DNA from: Mycobacterium sp. SMC-8
GTDB taxonomy: Bacteria > Actinomycetota > Actinomycetes > Mycobacteriales > Mycobacteriaceae
Direction: 5' to 3'
NCBI RefSeq assembly: GCF_025263565.1
Contig: NZ_CP079865.1
Location: 5,828,001 to 5,892,000 of the forward strand
Length of the DNA: 64,000 nt
Notes under the pieces: generated by a model
Seen by the model: the letters and a program-made list of their open reading frames with translations, nothing else
Told to the model about the DNA's origin: nothing
Database searches by the model: none
Shown: positions 25,716 through 35,447 of the stretch, in pieces
Position numbering within the stretch: position 1 is the stretch's first letter
How the letters are laid out: each line of letters starts with the position of its first letter
Made by a program: the position numbers and the translations under genes

Positions 25716-27759
25716 GAACCTCGCGGTCGATCTCGTCGAGCCAGGTGCGGGCCGACATGTCCGACGGGGCACGCCAGTCCCCGCGCGGCGACAGCGACCC
25801 GCCGTGGGAGACCTTGGGCCCGTTGGGCAGCGCGGAGCGCTTGAACTGCGCGAACGAGTAGTACCGCTGGGCGAATACCTGCAGCCAGTGCCGGATCTCC
25901 TTCAGCGAGTATGTCGGACGCTTTTCCTCGGGATATCCCGACGGCCAGTCACCGCGGGTGGCATCGCTCCACGCATGCCAGGCCAGGAACGCGACCTTTG
26001 ACGGCCGGAACCCGAACCGCAGCACCTGGAACAACGAGAAGTCTTGCAGCACATAGGGTCCGACCTTGGATTCGCTGCTCTGGATTTCCTCGTCCTCACC
26101 CGCGGGCACCAGCTCCGGGGAGATCTCGGTGTCAAGCACCGACTGCAGCACCTCGTTGACGGTGTCATCGAACTGCTTCGACGAGATCACCCACCGAATC
26201 AGATGCTGGATCAATGTTTTCGGGACCCCGCCGTTGACGTTGTAATGCGACATCTGATCGCCGACACCGTACGTCGACCAGCCCAGTGCCAGTTCGGACA
26301 GATCCCCGGTGCCCAGCACGATACCGCCCTGCTGGTTGGCCAACCGGAACAGGTAGTCGGTGCGCAGGCCGGCCTGCACGTTCTCGAACGTGACGTCGTA
26401 GACCTTCTCCCCGCGTCCGAACGGATGGTCCATGTTCTTGAGCATCAACTCGGCGGTCGCCTTGATGTCCAGTTCGGCGAACGTCACGCCCAGCGCCTCG
26501 GCCAACCGCAGCGCGTTGCCTTTGGTCCGGTCTCCGGTGGCGAACCCGGGCATCGTGTAAGCCAGAATGTCGCTACGCGGCCGCTGTTCCCGGTCCATCG
26601 CCCGCGCCGCGACGATGAGCGCATGGGTCGAGTCCAGACCACCGGACAGCCCGAGCACGATCTTGGGATAGTTCAGCGCCCGCAAGCGCTGCTCCAGACC
26701 GGACACCTGGATGCTGTAGGCCTCGTAGCAGTCCTGTTCCAGCCGTTGCGGATCCGACGGCACGAACGGGAACCGCTCGATGTGCCGCAGAAGCCCGACG
26801 TCGCCGCTGGGCGGGTCCAGGACGAACTCCACACGCCGGAACGAATCGGTGCTCGCGCTGTGGTGCCTGCGGTTGTCGTCGAAAGTGCCCATCCGAAGGC
26901 GTTCGGAGCGAAGAAGTTCGAGATCGACGTCGGCGACCGACCGTCGCTCACCTTTCGGGAAGCGTTCCGACTGGGCCAGGCATTCACCGTTCTCCCAGAT
27001 CATCGTCTGCCCGTCCCACGCGAGATCGGTTGTGGACTCACCTTCGCCGGCCGCGGCGTACACATAGGCGGCCAGGCACCGGGCCGACGCGGATCGGGCC
27101 AGCAGGCAGCGGTCCTCAGCCCGGCCGATGGTGATCGGGCTACCGGACAGGTTGGCCAACACCGTCGCCCCTGCCAGCGCGGCCGACGCACTCGGCGGGA
27201 TCGGCACGAACATGTCCTCGCAGACCTCGACGTGCAGGACGAACCCGGGCAGATCGGATGCGGCGAACAGCAGGTCGGGGCCGAAGGGCACGTCGACAGC
27301 GTCATCCCCCCTGCCCAGCCTGATCGGCCCGCGCACGTCGTCACCCGGAGCCATCTGCCGTCGCTCGTAGAACTCGCGGTAGTTGGGCAGGTAGGACTTC
27401 GGGACCACACCGAGGACCCGGCCGCGGTGGATCACCACCGCGGTGTTGTAGATCCGGTGCCGAAAGCGCAGCGGTGCACCGATCACCAACACGGGCAACA
27501 GGTCGGCCGACGCGGTGACGATCTCGAACAGCGCGTCCTCGACGGCCTCGAGCAGGGCATCCTGCATCACGATGTCCTCGATCGAGTATCCCGACAGCGT
27601 CAGCTCCGGGAAGACCGCGAGCGCAACACTGTCGTCGTGGCAGGCCTGGGCCAGTCGCAGCACGGATTCGGCATTGCCCCGAGGGTCGGCGAGCGCCGTG
27701 TGATGCGTGCAGGCGGCGACCCGGACGAAGCCGTGCCGGTACGCGGAGTAGAAATCCAT
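25705..27759 (-). CDS. nadE: Glutamine-dependent NAD+ synthetase
   Basis: A 684-residue two-domain enzyme that amidates deamido-NAD using ammonia from glutamine. The N-terminal nitrilase-type domain has its triad at Glu52 (FPELTLSGYS), Lys121 (PKSYLPNYREFYE) and Cys180 (VEVCEDMF). The C-terminal synthetase domain has the PP-loop LGLSGGLDSTHAL near residue 370 and GTGDLSELALGW. The length matches the octameric M. tuberculosis enzyme (Rv2438c, 679 residues). ATG 27759 is used. It is convergent with the methyltransferase gene (11-bp overlap) and divergent from the sirtuin gene. Confidence 0.96.
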   Translation of the reverse strand: MDFYSAYRHGFVRVAACTHHTALADPRGNAESVLRLAQACHDDSVALAVFPELTLSGYSIEDIVMQDALLEAVEDALFEIVTASADLLPVLVIGAPLRFRHRIYNTAVVIHRGRVLGVVPKSYLPNYREFYERRQMAPGDDVRGPIRLGRGDDAVDVPFGPDLLFAASDLPGFVLHVEVCEDMFVPIPPSASAALAGATVLANLSGSPITIGRAEDRCLLARSASARCLAAYVYAAAGEGESTTDLAWDGQTMIWENGECLAQSERFPKGERRSVADVDLELLRSERLRMGTFDDNRRHHSASTDSFRRVEFVLDPPSGDVGLLRHIERFPFVPSDPQRLEQDCYEAYSIQVSGLEQRLRALNYPKIVLGLSGGLDSTHALIVAARAMDREQRPRSDILAYTMPGFATGDRTKGNALRLAEALGVTFAELDIKATAELMLKNMDHPFGRGEKVYDVTFENVQAGLRTDYLFRLANQQGGIVLGTGDLSELALGWSTYGVGDQMSHYNVNGGVPKTLIQHLIRWVISSKQFDDTVNEVLQSVLDTEISPELVPAGEDEEIQSSESKVGPYVLQDFSLFQVLRFGFRPSKVAFLAWHAWSDATRGDWPSGYPEEKRPTYSLKEIRHWLQVFAQRYYSFAQFKRSALPNGPKVSHGGSLSPRGDWRAPSDMSARTWLDEIDREVPTD

Positions 27760-27884
27760 GCCTCATTGTTGCCCGAAAAGCGAACGGGATATGCCAACAC
27801 CCCACGCCGTCGGCCGAGCGAGGTGACGTCACCCCAAAGCTGACCGGCTGACCAGTACATACGCGATCACCGGCGGTGATCGCC

Positions 27885-27890
27885 TACATT
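27885..27890 (+). promoter_or_regulatory. -10 box of the sirtuin gene
   Basis: TACATT seven bases before GTG 27898, giving a leaderless transcript. The 138 bases back to nadE hold nothing else that I can call. Confidence 0.5.
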
Positions 27891-27897
27891 CGGTGAC

Positions 27898-28776
27898 GTG
27901 GAGGCCCCCGAACTCGTCGCGTTACTGCAGGACCGGCGTGTCGCGGTGCTCACCGGTGCGGGCATGTCGACCGATTCGGGGATCCCCGACTACCGCGGCC
28001 CGGACTCGCCGCCGAGCAATCCGATGACCATCCGGCAGTTCACCTCCGATCCTGAGTTCCGGCAGCGGTACTGGGCGCGCAACCACCTCGGATGGCGGCA
28101 TATGGACCAGACGCTGCCCAACGCCGGGCACCGTGCGCTGGCCGCGCTGGAACGTGCCGGGGTGGTGACCGGCGTGATCACCCAGAATGTCGACCTGCTG
28201 CACTCCAAGGCGGGCAGCGAGAACGTCATCGATCTGCACGGTTCCTACGCTCGGGTGATCTGTCTGGACTGCAGGCACACCATGACGCGCGCGGCGCTGG
28301 CCGACCTTCTCGACGACGCCAACCCGGGTTTCGCCGAGAGGGCCGCGGCTCTCGGCGGAATCGCGGTGGCCCCCGACGCCGACGCGGTGGTCGCCGACAC
28401 CGCCTCCTTCCAGGTGGTGGACTGCCCGCGCTGCGCCGGCATGCTCAAGCCGGACATTGTCTACTTCGGTGAAAGCGTTCCGAAAGAGCGTGTTGTGCAA
28501 GCATTCTCGATTGTCGACGGAGCCGAGGCGCTGCTGGTCGCCGGGTCGTCGCTGACGGTGTACTCCGGCTACCGGTTCGTCCGGCATGCCGCTGCCTCCG
28601 GGACGCCGATCGCGATCGTCAACCGGGGACCAACCCGCGGCGACGACCTCGCCGACGTCAAGATCGACAACGGGTGTTCGCCGATGCTGGCGCTGCTCGT
28701 CGACGAGCTGACCGGACGCTCAGACGGCCACCAGGTCATCGGCGTGCACGGCGGGTCTGCGCATCTCGGCGGGTAG
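27898..28776 (+). CDS. Sir2-family NAD-dependent protein deacylase
   Basis: A 292-residue sirtuin. Motifs: [18 protein letters not shown] at residues 17-34, TQNVDLLH at 95-102, the catalytic His114 in DLHGSY, and four zinc cysteines (CLDC at 122-125 and CPRC near 178-181). The sequence pattern ([17 protein letters not shown]) is that of class II, SIRT4-like sirtuins, which remove acyl groups from lysine using NAD. It is flanked by nadE and lies between it and proB, an insertion relative to the M. tuberculosis order. Its last 57 bases are antisense to the end of proB. Confidence 0.92.
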   Translation: MEAPELVALLQDRRVAVLTGAGMSTDSGIPDYRGPDSPPSNPMTIRQFTSDPEFRQRYWARNHLGWRHMDQTLPNAGHRALAALERAGVVTGVITQNVDLLHSKAGSENVIDLHGSYARVICLDCRHTMTRAALADLLDDANPGFAERAAALGGIAVAPDADAVVADTASFQVVDCPRCAGMLKPDIVYFGESVPKERVVQAFSIVDGAEALLVAGSSLTVYSGYRFVRHAAASGTPIAIVNRGPTRGDDLADVKIDNGCSPMLALLVDELTGRSDGHQVIGVHGGSAHLGG

Positions 28777-29832
28777 GTCCGACGTGGACCGGCCGAGCAT
28801 CGTCGCCAGTTCCGCGGCGTCATAGGCGACCACGCCGCGAGCGACCATCGCGGCGTCCTTGTCGCGCAGCTCGACGACGTCACCGCCGTAGAACCGGCCC
28901 GACACCGCGGTGATCCCGGCGGGAAGAAGTGAGCGCCGCTGCCGCACCACGGCATTGACGGCGCCCTCGTCCAGGGTCAGTGTCCCAGAGGCTTCGGCGG
29001 CGTAGCGCACCCAGAACCTACGCGCGGACATGCGTTCTGAGCGCGGGGCGAACACTGTGCCCACCGACGCGTCCTGCAGCGCGGCGTCGGCATCCGAGGC
29101 GGCGGCCAGCAGCACCGGGACGCCGGCGTCGGCCGCCAGCAGCGCCGAGGACAGCTTCGAGACCATACCGCCGGTGCCGAGGTGGCTGCCGCGGCCGGCG
29201 GTCACCCCTTCCAGGTCGTCGGGTCCGGCCACTTCCGGGATGAACCGTGCCGGATTGTCTGCGGGCGCCTTGCGGGGATCGCCGTCATAAAGGCCGTCGA
29301 TGTCGGACAGCAGGATCAACGCATCAGCGCCCACCAGGTGGGCGACCAGGGCCGACAGCCGGTCGTTGTCGCCGAACCGGATCTCGTTGGTGGCCACGGT
29401 GTCGTTCTCGTTGACGATCGCCACCGCGTGCAACGCCCGCAACCGGTCCAGGGTGCGCTGGGCGTTGGTGTGCTGCACCCGCATCGAGATGTCGTGGGCG
29501 GTCAGCAGTACCTGGCCCACGGTGCGGCCGTAATGCCCGAACGCCGCGCTCCAGCAGTTGATCAGCGCCACCTGACCCACGCTGGCTGCGGCTTGCTTCG
29601 TCGCCAGATCGGTGGGCCGCTTGGTGAGTCCGAGCGGCTCGATGCCGGCTGCGATGGCGCCCGAAGACACGATCACCACGTCCGAGCCGGCCTTCATCCG
29701 CGCTTCGATGGCGTCGGCCAGGTTCTGCAGCCGGTTGGTGTCGAACACCCCCGAAGACGTCGTCAACGCGGTGGTGCCGATCTTGACCACCACTGAGCGT
29801 GCCGTCCGGATCGCTTCCCGGTGCGCGCTCAT
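28720..29832 (-). CDS. proB: Glutamate 5-kinase with PUA domain
   Basis: A 370-residue enzyme, first step of proline synthesis (ATP plus glutamate to gamma-glutamyl phosphate). Seen: [11 protein letters not shown] at 14-24, [11 protein letters not shown] near 53-63, the [17 protein letters not shown] substrate/ATP loop near 142-158, [12 protein letters not shown] near 222-233 and a C-terminal PUA domain from about 280 ([13 protein letters not shown] onward). ProB is normally feedback-inhibited by proline. ATG 29832 overlaps the obg stop (ATGA). The frame runs further upstream to 30270 but that is inside obg. It overlaps the sirtuin end by 57 bp. Confidence 0.95.
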   Translation of the reverse strand: MSAHREAIRTARSVVVKIGTTALTTSSGVFDTNRLQNLADAIEARMKAGSDVVIVSSGAIAAGIEPLGLTKRPTDLATKQAAASVGQVALINCWSAAFGHYGRTVGQVLLTAHDISMRVQHTNAQRTLDRLRALHAVAIVNENDTVATNEIRFGDNDRLSALVAHLVGADALILLSDIDGLYDGDPRKAPADNPARFIPEVAGPDDLEGVTAGRGSHLGTGGMVSKLSSALLAADAGVPVLLAAASDADAALQDASVGTVFAPRSERMSARRFWVRYAAEASGTLTLDEGAVNAVVRQRRSLLPAGITAVSGRFYGGDVVELRDKDAAMVARGVVAYDAAELATMLGRSTSDLPAEMRRPAVHADDLVAV

Positions 29833-31277
29833 TCGTCTACATCGCCACTCTGGCGGCGCGCCTTCCGTGCCGCCTTGCGTTCGTCGGCCGAGACCCGGTC
29901 GCTCTGTTCCAGTCGTACATCGGTGCCGCGGCCGGTCAGCGGCACGTCGACACCGGCCGGGGTCTGCGGCTCCCAGTCGAAGGTCATGTCGCCGATGGTC
30001 ACCGCGCAGCCGGGCCGGGCGCCGAGCTTGAGCAACTCGTCCTCGACGCCGAGCCGCGCCAACCGGTCGCCGAGATAGCCGACGGCCTCGTCGTTGTCGA
30101 AATTGGTCTGCGCGACCCAGCGTTGCGGCCGGGTGCCCTTGACCACGAAGCCGCCCTGACCGTCGGGTTCGACCGAGAACGCCGTCTCGTCGACCGGGAT
30201 CGGTCGGATCACCGGGCGGCGCGGCACCACGGCCGGCTGGCTGGCCCGATACGAGGACACCATGTCCCACAACGCGAAGGTCAAGGGTCGCAACCCTTCC
30301 CGGCTGACGGTCGAGATCTCGAACACCGGCCAGCCGAACTTCTCGGTGATGTCCTGGCGGACGAAGTCGGCCAGCTCCCGGGCGTCGGGAACATCGATCT
30401 TGTTCAGCACCACCGCCCGTGGGCGTTGGGCGAGGTCACCGAGCGTCGAATCGCCCTGCAGCGTTGGCGTATACGCCGCGATCTCGGCCTCCAGCGCCTC
30501 GATGTCGGACACCGGATCACGGCCCGGCTCCAGGGTTGCGCAGTCGACGACATGCACCAGCACAGCGCAGCGTTCGATGTGGCGCAGGAAATCCAGCCCG
30601 AGGCCGCGACCCTCCGAGGCGCCCGGGATCAGCCCCGGCACGTCGGCGACGGTGTAGGTGTGCTCACCCGCCGACACCACCCCGAGATTGGGCGCCAGCG
30701 TGGTGAACGGGTAGTCGGCGATCTTGGGTTTGGCAGCTGAGATCGCCGACACCAGCGAGGACTTGCCCGCCGACGGAAAGCCGACCAGGCCCACATCGGC
30801 GACGGTCTTGAGCTCCAGGGTGAGGTCACGGGCCTCGCCCTTCTCGCCGAGCAACGCGAAACCGGGCGCCTTGCGGGCACGGGAGGCGAGTGCGGCATTG
30901 CCGAGGCCCCCGCGACCACCGGCGGCGGCCTCGAAGCGGGTGCCGGCGCCGACCAGGTCAGCCAGGATCTGGCCGTGCTCGTCGAGCACGACGGTCCCGT
31001 CGGGGACCTTCACCTCGAGGTCGGCGCCCGCGGCACCGTCGCGGTTACTGCCCGCGCCCTGTTTGCCGTTGGGTGCGGCCACGTGGGGATGGAAATGGAA
31101 GTCGAGCAGGGTGTGCACCTGCGGGTCGACGACGAACACGATGCTGCCGCCGCGACCGCCGTTGCCGCCGTCCGGACCGCCGAGAGGTTTGAACTTCTCG
31201 CGATGGACCGAGGCGCAGCCGTTGCCGCCGTTACCCGCCCGCGCGTGAATGACGACGCGGTCGATGAACCGGGGCAT
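29829..31277 (-). CDS. obg: Obg-family ribosome assembly GTPase
   Basis: A 482-residue GTPase for late 50S assembly and stress control. The glycine-rich Obg domain fills residues 1-158 ([20 protein letters not shown] at the start). The G domain has [11 protein letters not shown] near 165-175, [17 protein letters not shown] and NKIDVPDA. The Obg C-terminal domain and a charged tail follow from about 340. The order rplU-rpmA-obg-proB is conserved in actinobacteria. The start ATG 31277 has AAAGGA eight bases upstream. The 81 bases before rpmA hold an imperfect inverted repeat. Confidence 0.96.
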   Translation of the reverse strand: MPRFIDRVVIHARAGNGGNGCASVHREKFKPLGGPDGGNGGRGGSIVFVVDPQVHTLLDFHFHPHVAAPNGKQGAGSNRDGAAGADLEVKVPDGTVVLDEHGQILADLVGAGTRFEAAAGGRGGLGNAALASRARKAPGFALLGEKGEARDLTLELKTVADVGLVGFPSAGKSSLVSAISAAKPKIADYPFTTLAPNLGVVSAGEHTYTVADVPGLIPGASEGRGLGLDFLRHIERCAVLVHVVDCATLEPGRDPVSDIEALEAEIAAYTPTLQGDSTLGDLAQRPRAVVLNKIDVPDARELADFVRQDITEKFGWPVFEISTVSREGLRPLTFALWDMVSSYRASQPAVVPRRPVIRPIPVDETAFSVEPDGQGGFVVKGTRPQRWVAQTNFDNDEAVGYLGDRLARLGVEDELLKLGARPGCAVTIGDMTFDWEPQTPAGVDVPLTGRGTDVRLEQSDRVSADERKAARKARRQSGDVDE

Positions 31278-31293
31278 CGGACATCCTTTCGGT

Positions 31294-31352
31294 GACGAAA
31301 TCTACGTTCTGCCGGCCCGACGCGAAGCCTGCGGCGAAACGTCGATCTCGCG
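31294..31352. repeat. Imperfect inverted repeat between rpmA and obg
   Basis: Left arm 31294-31313 (GACGAAATCTACGTTCTGCC) and right arm 31333-31352 pair at 14 of 20 positions around a 19-base centre. Size and layout are like the palindromes at 9188 and 19073, but the sequence differs. It lies inside the rpmA-obg transcript. Confidence 0.4.
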
Positions 31353-31358
31353 TGAAAG

Positions 31359-31655
31359 TCAGGCCTCGGGAGCCGCTCCGGCGGCGACATCGGACGACGT
31401 GCGGGTGACGCGAACGACGTTGACGGTCTTGCGGCCGCGCTTGCTGCCGAACTCGACAGCGCCGGGAGCGGTCGCGAACAGCGTGTCGTCGCCGCCACGG
31501 CCGACGTTCACGCCGGGGTGGAAATGAGTGCCCCGCTGCCGCACCAGGATTTCCCCGGCCTTGACGACCTGCCCGCCGAACCGCTTCACGCCGAGCCGCT
31601 GGGCGGCTGAGTCGCGACCGTTGCGTGAGCTGGAAGCGCCCTTCTTGTGTGCCAT
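31359..31655 (-). CDS. rpmA: 50S ribosomal protein bL27
   Basis: 98 residues. The start [20 protein letters not shown] is the standard bL27 N terminus, which reaches the peptidyl-transferase centre, and [17 protein letters not shown] follows. There is no Firmicutes-type cleavable N-terminal extension. The gene is 18 bases after rplU and precedes obg. The C-terminal tail ([15 protein letters not shown]) is variable in the family. Confidence 0.98.
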   Translation of the reverse strand: MAHKKGASSSRNGRDSAAQRLGVKRFGGQVVKAGEILVRQRGTHFHPGVNVGRGGDDTLFATAPGAVEFGSKRGRKTVNVVRVTRTSSDVAAGAAPEA

Positions 31656-31673
31656 GTCTTCTCGCTCCCGTCG

Positions 31674-31997
31674 TTACTTGATGCCGGTGACCTTGAGCAC
31701 CGTCAGCTGCTGACGGTGACCCTGGCGCTTGTGATAGCCGGTCTTGTTCTTGAACTTGTGGATGCGGATCTTCGGACCCTTGGTGTGCTCGAGGACTTCA
31801 CCGGTGACCGCGACCTTCTCCAGGGCCGCGGCGTCGGTGGTCACGTTCGCACCGTCGACGACCAGGGCGACGGGCAGCGACACCGTGGCGCCCGGCTCGA
31901 CGTCGAGCTTCTCCACCTTGACCACGTCACCGGCCGCGACTTTGTACTGCTTGCCACCGGTCTTGACGATCGCGTACGTGGCTGTTTTGGCTGCCAT
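31674..31997 (-). CDS. rplU: 50S ribosomal protein bL21
   Basis: 107 residues. Seen: [17 protein letters not shown] near 8-24 and the C-terminal signature [21 protein letters not shown], which contacts 23S rRNA. ATG 31997 has AGGAGAA upstream. It is first in rplU-rpmA(-obg-proB). A promoter with TTGATT and TACCCT lies about 120 bases upstream. Confidence 0.98.
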   Translation of the reverse strand: MAAKTATYAIVKTGGKQYKVAAGDVVKVEKLDVEPGATVSLPVALVVDGANVTTDAAALEKVAVTGEVLEHTKGPKIRIHKFKNKTGYHKRQGHRQQLTVLKVTGIK

Positions 31998-32118
31998 CGC
32001 TGGGTCTTCTCCTGCTTCGCGTGCGGGCGCGCATCACCCGGGGTGTGCGTGCGGGTCTGGGGTGGGATCTCGTCCCGTCTCCGGCCGGCCGTCGGCAAGC
32101 CCTGGAGACAACTGGTCA

Positions 32119-32148
32119 AGGGTACGTGACCAGCGGGTAGAGAATCAA
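32119..32148 (-). promoter_or_regulatory. Candidate promoter of rplU-rpmA
   Basis: On the minus strand, TTGATT (32143-32148) and TACCCT (32119-32124) are separated by 18 bases. Transcription would begin near 32112, leaving a leader of about 115 bases before the rplU ATG at 31997. The leader (31998-32112) is GC-rich with no obvious bL21-binding mimic that I can fold by eye. Confidence 0.45.
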
Positions 32149-32153
32149 ACCGC

Positions 32154-35138
32154 TCAGTCGCGACTGGGCGGACCAGCGGGTCGGGCCGCCGCGCGGCGAC
32201 GGTGTCGACCTGCCGGGCGGGCGACGACGACCGCTGCAGGCTCGTCCTCACCCGAGTCGGAGTCGTCCTCGTCGGAGTCGTCTTCGTCGGAGTCGTCCTC
32301 GTCCGAGTCGTCGTCGAGGTCGTCGATGTCGTCGTCCTCTTCGTCATCGTCGTCGTCGAGGTCGATCTCGTCGGTGTCGTCCTCGTCGGTGTCGTCCTCG
32401 TTGGTGTCGTCGTCTTCGTCGGTGTCATCCTCGTCGAAGTCGTCATCGAGTTCGTCGTCGTTGCCGTCGCGCGTCACCGCCACCGTGGCCTCGGTGTCGA
32501 TCTCGGCGACCTCTTCGGGCGCCACGGCGGTGTCGTCGTCCTCGTCGTCCTCGTGCTTGCCGTTGGCGGCGGCCATCGCCTTGAACATCGGGTGTTCACC
32601 CGGGGAGTGCGCCGGCACCTTGGCGACCTGGACCTCCTGCTCGGCACGACCGCCGCGCTTGCCGCGCTTGCTTCGGCGTCCGCCGCCGGACTCGGCCTTG
32701 CGGCTGCCGTTGGTGGCGGCCGAGTCCACGGGATCGCCGTGCAGCACGATGCCACGGCCGGCGCAGTGACTGCAGGTGGTCGAGAACGCCTCGATCAGGC
32801 CGGTACCGAGCTTCTTGCGGGTGAGCTGGACCAGACCCAGAGATGTCACCTCCGACACCTGGTGGCGGGTGCGGTCACGGGCCAGGGCCTCGGTGAGCCG
32901 GCGCAGCACCAGATCGCGGTTGGACTCCAGCACCATGTCGATGAAGTCGATGACCACGATGCCGCCGATGTCGCGCAGCCGCAGCTGGCGCACGATCTCC
33001 TCGGCGGCTTCGAGGTTGTTGCGGGTCACGGTCTGCTCGAGATTGCCGCCCGATCCGGTGAACTTGCCGGTATTGACGTCCACCACGGTCATGGCCTCGG
33101 TGCGGTCGATGACCAGGGTGCCGCCCGACGGCAGCCACACCTTCCGGTCCATCGCCTTGGCCAGTTGTTCGTCGATGCGGTGCACGGCGAACACATCGGG
33201 GGCGTCGGGAGACGCCGGCTCGTACTTCGTCATCCGCGGGAGCAACTCCGGAGCGACCGCGTTGACGTAGTCGGTGATGGTCTTCCACGCCTCGTCGCCG
33301 GCGACGGTCAGCCCGGTGAAGTCTTCGTTGAACAGGTCACGGATCACCTTGACCAGCACGTCGGGCTCTTCGTAGAGCGCGACCGCCGCACCGGCCTTCT
33401 TCCCGGTGATCTCGGCGGCCTTGGCCTCGATCTCGGTCCAGCGCTTCTGCAGCCGCTCCACGTCGGAGCGGATGTCCTCTTCCTTCACGCCCTCCGATGC
33501 GGTCCGGATGATCACACCCGCGTCGGACGGGACCACCTCGCGCAGGATCTCCTTGAGGCGCTGCCGCTCGGTGTCGGGCAACTTGCGGCTGATCCCGGTC
33601 GAGGACGCACCCGGGACGTAGACCAGGTAGCGGCCGGCCAGCGACACCTGGGTGGTCAGTCGCGCACCCTTGTGTCCGACCGGATCCTTGCTGACCTGGA
33701 CGACGACGTAGTCGCCGGGTTTGAGAGCCTGTTCGATCTTGCGCTGCGCACCGCCCAGACCGGCGGCTTCCCAGTTGACCTCACCGGCGTAGAGCACACC
33801 GTTGCGGCCGCGGCCGATGTCGACGAACGCCGCCTCCATCGACGGCAGCACGTTCTGCACGATGCCCAGGTAGATGTTGCCGACGAGAGATGCCGACGCG
33901 GCTGATGTCACGAAGTGCTCGACCACGACGCCGTCTTCGAGCACCGCGATCTGGGTGTAGCGAGCACCCTCGTGCGGCGGTTCGGTGCGGACCTTGTCGC
34001 GGACCACCATCATCCGTTCGACGGCCTCGCGGCGGGCCAGGAACTCCGCTTCGCTCAGGATCGGCGGCCGGCGCCGGCCGGCGTCGCGACCGTCCCGGCG
34101 GCGCTGACGCTTGGCCTCCAGTCGGGTGGAGCCGCTGATGCCCTGGATCTCCGAATCCGACGACGTCTTGTCGTTGCGGTTCGACGCCTTCCGCGGCTCA
34201 CGCTCGTGGACAACGGTGTTGGGCGGGTCGTCGGGCGAGCCGTTGGTGTCGCTGTCGTCGTCGGAGCCGGACTTGCGGCGGCGACGGCGGCGACGGCGAC
34301 GGCTGGAGCCGTCCCCGCTGGACCCGTCGTCCTCGCTGCTGTCGTCGTCGGAGTCTTCGCCGCTGTCGGCCTTCTCGGCATCGGCATCGGTGTCGGATTC
34401 GGTGTCGCCGGCTGACTCGTCGCCGTTCTGCTCGCCGCGACCGCGTCCGCGCCCGCGCCGACCCCGCCTGCGGCGTTTGGCGGCGGGGCGGTCGGTCTGG
34501 TCGTCGTCACCATCGGCGTCCGATTCGGACTCGTCGGTGTCGTCGTCGGACTCGTCGTCGTCGCTATCGTCGAAGTGGTCGTCAAAGCGCACGGGTTGGG
34601 GCGCGACGAACAGCGGCAGATAGTCGGCGGGTTCGGCGGCCGGGGCGGGCGGGGTTTCCAGGATCAGCCTCGATTCGGGCTCCTCCTCGGTGACCCCGGT
34701 GAACTGGGCGACCTCCGTCACCTCGACGACCTCGCTGAGCCGGGCGACCTCGGCGACAGGCGCGGCGGCCTCCGGCTGTGAGGCTTCGGGCTCGTCGGCT
34801 TCCGGCTGTGAGGCTTCGGGCTCGACGGCTTCCGGATGGGCGGCCTCTGCCGCCGGCTCGGCCTGCGCAACCTCGGGTTCGGGGGCGGCCAGCACCTCGC
34901 GGACGCGGTCGGCCTCCTCACGGCCGACCGTGGAATGTGCGCTGCGTGCCCGGCCGTCGAGTTCGATCAGCGCGTCGATGATCCGCTTGCTGGTGGTACC
35001 GAGCACGCGGGCCAGCGAGTGGACCCTCAGGCGTTCCGGCGTCGGGGCGCCCTTGGTGTCCCCGGACGCATCTGCGGCGAGCCGGGGCTCGTCCGCGGGG
35101 TCGTGGGTCGGTGCCTGAAAAATCTCATTGTCGGCCAC
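32154..35138 (-). CDS. rne: Ribonuclease E/G
   Basis: A 994-residue endonuclease that starts decay and processing of most mRNA and rRNA. The N-terminal 330 residues are a disordered, acidic and Arg-rich extension (runs such as KRRRRGRRGRGRGRG). The catalytic core is central: RNase E/G S1-type region (VGNIYLGIVQNVLPSMEAAF), the magnesium-site segments VIDRTEAMTVVDVNTGKF and DIGGIVVIDFIDM, and the zinc-link CSHCAGRG. The C-terminal 180 residues are extremely acidic with DED/DDSDED repeats and end in a basic patch. Actinobacterial RNase E has extensions on both sides of the core, as here. GAGGAG precedes ATG 35138. Confidence 0.96.
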   Translation of the reverse strand: MADNEIFQAPTHDPADEPRLAADASGDTKGAPTPERLRVHSLARVLGTTSKRIIDALIELDGRARSAHSTVGREEADRVREVLAAPEPEVAQAEPAAEAAHPEAVEPEASQPEADEPEASQPEAAAPVAEVARLSEVVEVTEVAQFTGVTEEEPESRLILETPPAPAAEPADYLPLFVAPQPVRFDDHFDDSDDDESDDDTDESESDADGDDDQTDRPAAKRRRRGRRGRGRGRGEQNGDESAGDTESDTDADAEKADSGEDSDDDSSEDDGSSGDGSSRRRRRRRRRKSGSDDDSDTNGSPDDPPNTVVHEREPRKASNRNDKTSSDSEIQGISGSTRLEAKRQRRRDGRDAGRRRPPILSEAEFLARREAVERMMVVRDKVRTEPPHEGARYTQIAVLEDGVVVEHFVTSAASASLVGNIYLGIVQNVLPSMEAAFVDIGRGRNGVLYAGEVNWEAAGLGGAQRKIEQALKPGDYVVVQVSKDPVGHKGARLTTQVSLAGRYLVYVPGASSTGISRKLPDTERQRLKEILREVVPSDAGVIIRTASEGVKEEDIRSDVERLQKRWTEIEAKAAEITGKKAGAAVALYEEPDVLVKVIRDLFNEDFTGLTVAGDEAWKTITDYVNAVAPELLPRMTKYEPASPDAPDVFAVHRIDEQLAKAMDRKVWLPSGGTLVIDRTEAMTVVDVNTGKFTGSGGNLEQTVTRNNLEAAEEIVRQLRLRDIGGIVVIDFIDMVLESNRDLVLRRLTEALARDRTRHQVSEVTSLGLVQLTRKKLGTGLIEAFSTTCSHCAGRGIVLHGDPVDSAATNGSRKAESGGGRRSKRGKRGGRAEQEVQVAKVPAHSPGEHPMFKAMAAANGKHEDDEDDDTAVAPEEVAEIDTEATVAVTRDGNDDELDDDFDEDDTDEDDDTNEDDTDEDDTDEIDLDDDDDEEDDDIDDLDDDSDEDDSDEDDSDEDDSDSGEDEPAAVVVARPAGRHRRRAAARPAGPPSRD
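32240..32440 (-). repeat. Low-complexity acidic repeat tract in the rne C terminus
   Basis: On the plus strand this is a run of GTCGTCCTCGTCGGA-type units of about 15 bases, most regular at 32259-32310. It encodes DEDDSDEDDSDEDDS and related acidic blocks. The tract is liable to length change by slippage and produces long false open frames on the other strand. Confidence 0.7.
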
Positions 35139-35447
35139 GTATTCTCCTCAAGCCCCCGGGCGCGTCATGCTCTGACGCGGCCACGCGAGGGCTTTTGATG
35201 TTGTACCCGGGCTACCTACTCCCGGACGTCCTCTGGTCTTGCTCCGAGTGATCCCGAAGGAACGATCCCGGTGCCGGTCTGAATGATGGCTGGACGGTCC
35301 GCGCCGCACCGCGGTTCACGGTGGTCGCGCTGTCTAAGTCTTCATTCGGATGATCAACCCGGGTTGTAAGGCCGATCACCCGCGACCAGTATCCCACATG
35401 TCAGAGAGTGGCCCGCGTAGGCGGGGTTAGCTCGGGCGAGGCGGTCG
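35139..35447 (-). other. 309-bp region between ndk and rne: rne leader and promoter region
   Basis: No gene is seen on either strand. On the rne strand it ends with GAGGAG and includes a perfect hairpin CGCGTCA-TGCTC-TGACGCG at 35161-35179, whose near edge is 22 bases before the ATG. The upstream half contains GGGATACTGG (about 35383-35392), which could belong to a promoter, giving a leader of more than 200 bases. Long leaders on rne are known to serve autoregulation in other bacteria; here it is only inferred. Confidence 0.5.

Noticed and set aside
32202..33905. 567-codon plus-strand frame over rne
   Set aside because: It is produced by the repetitive acidic codons of rne; long Val/Gly/Asp runs and no family pattern.
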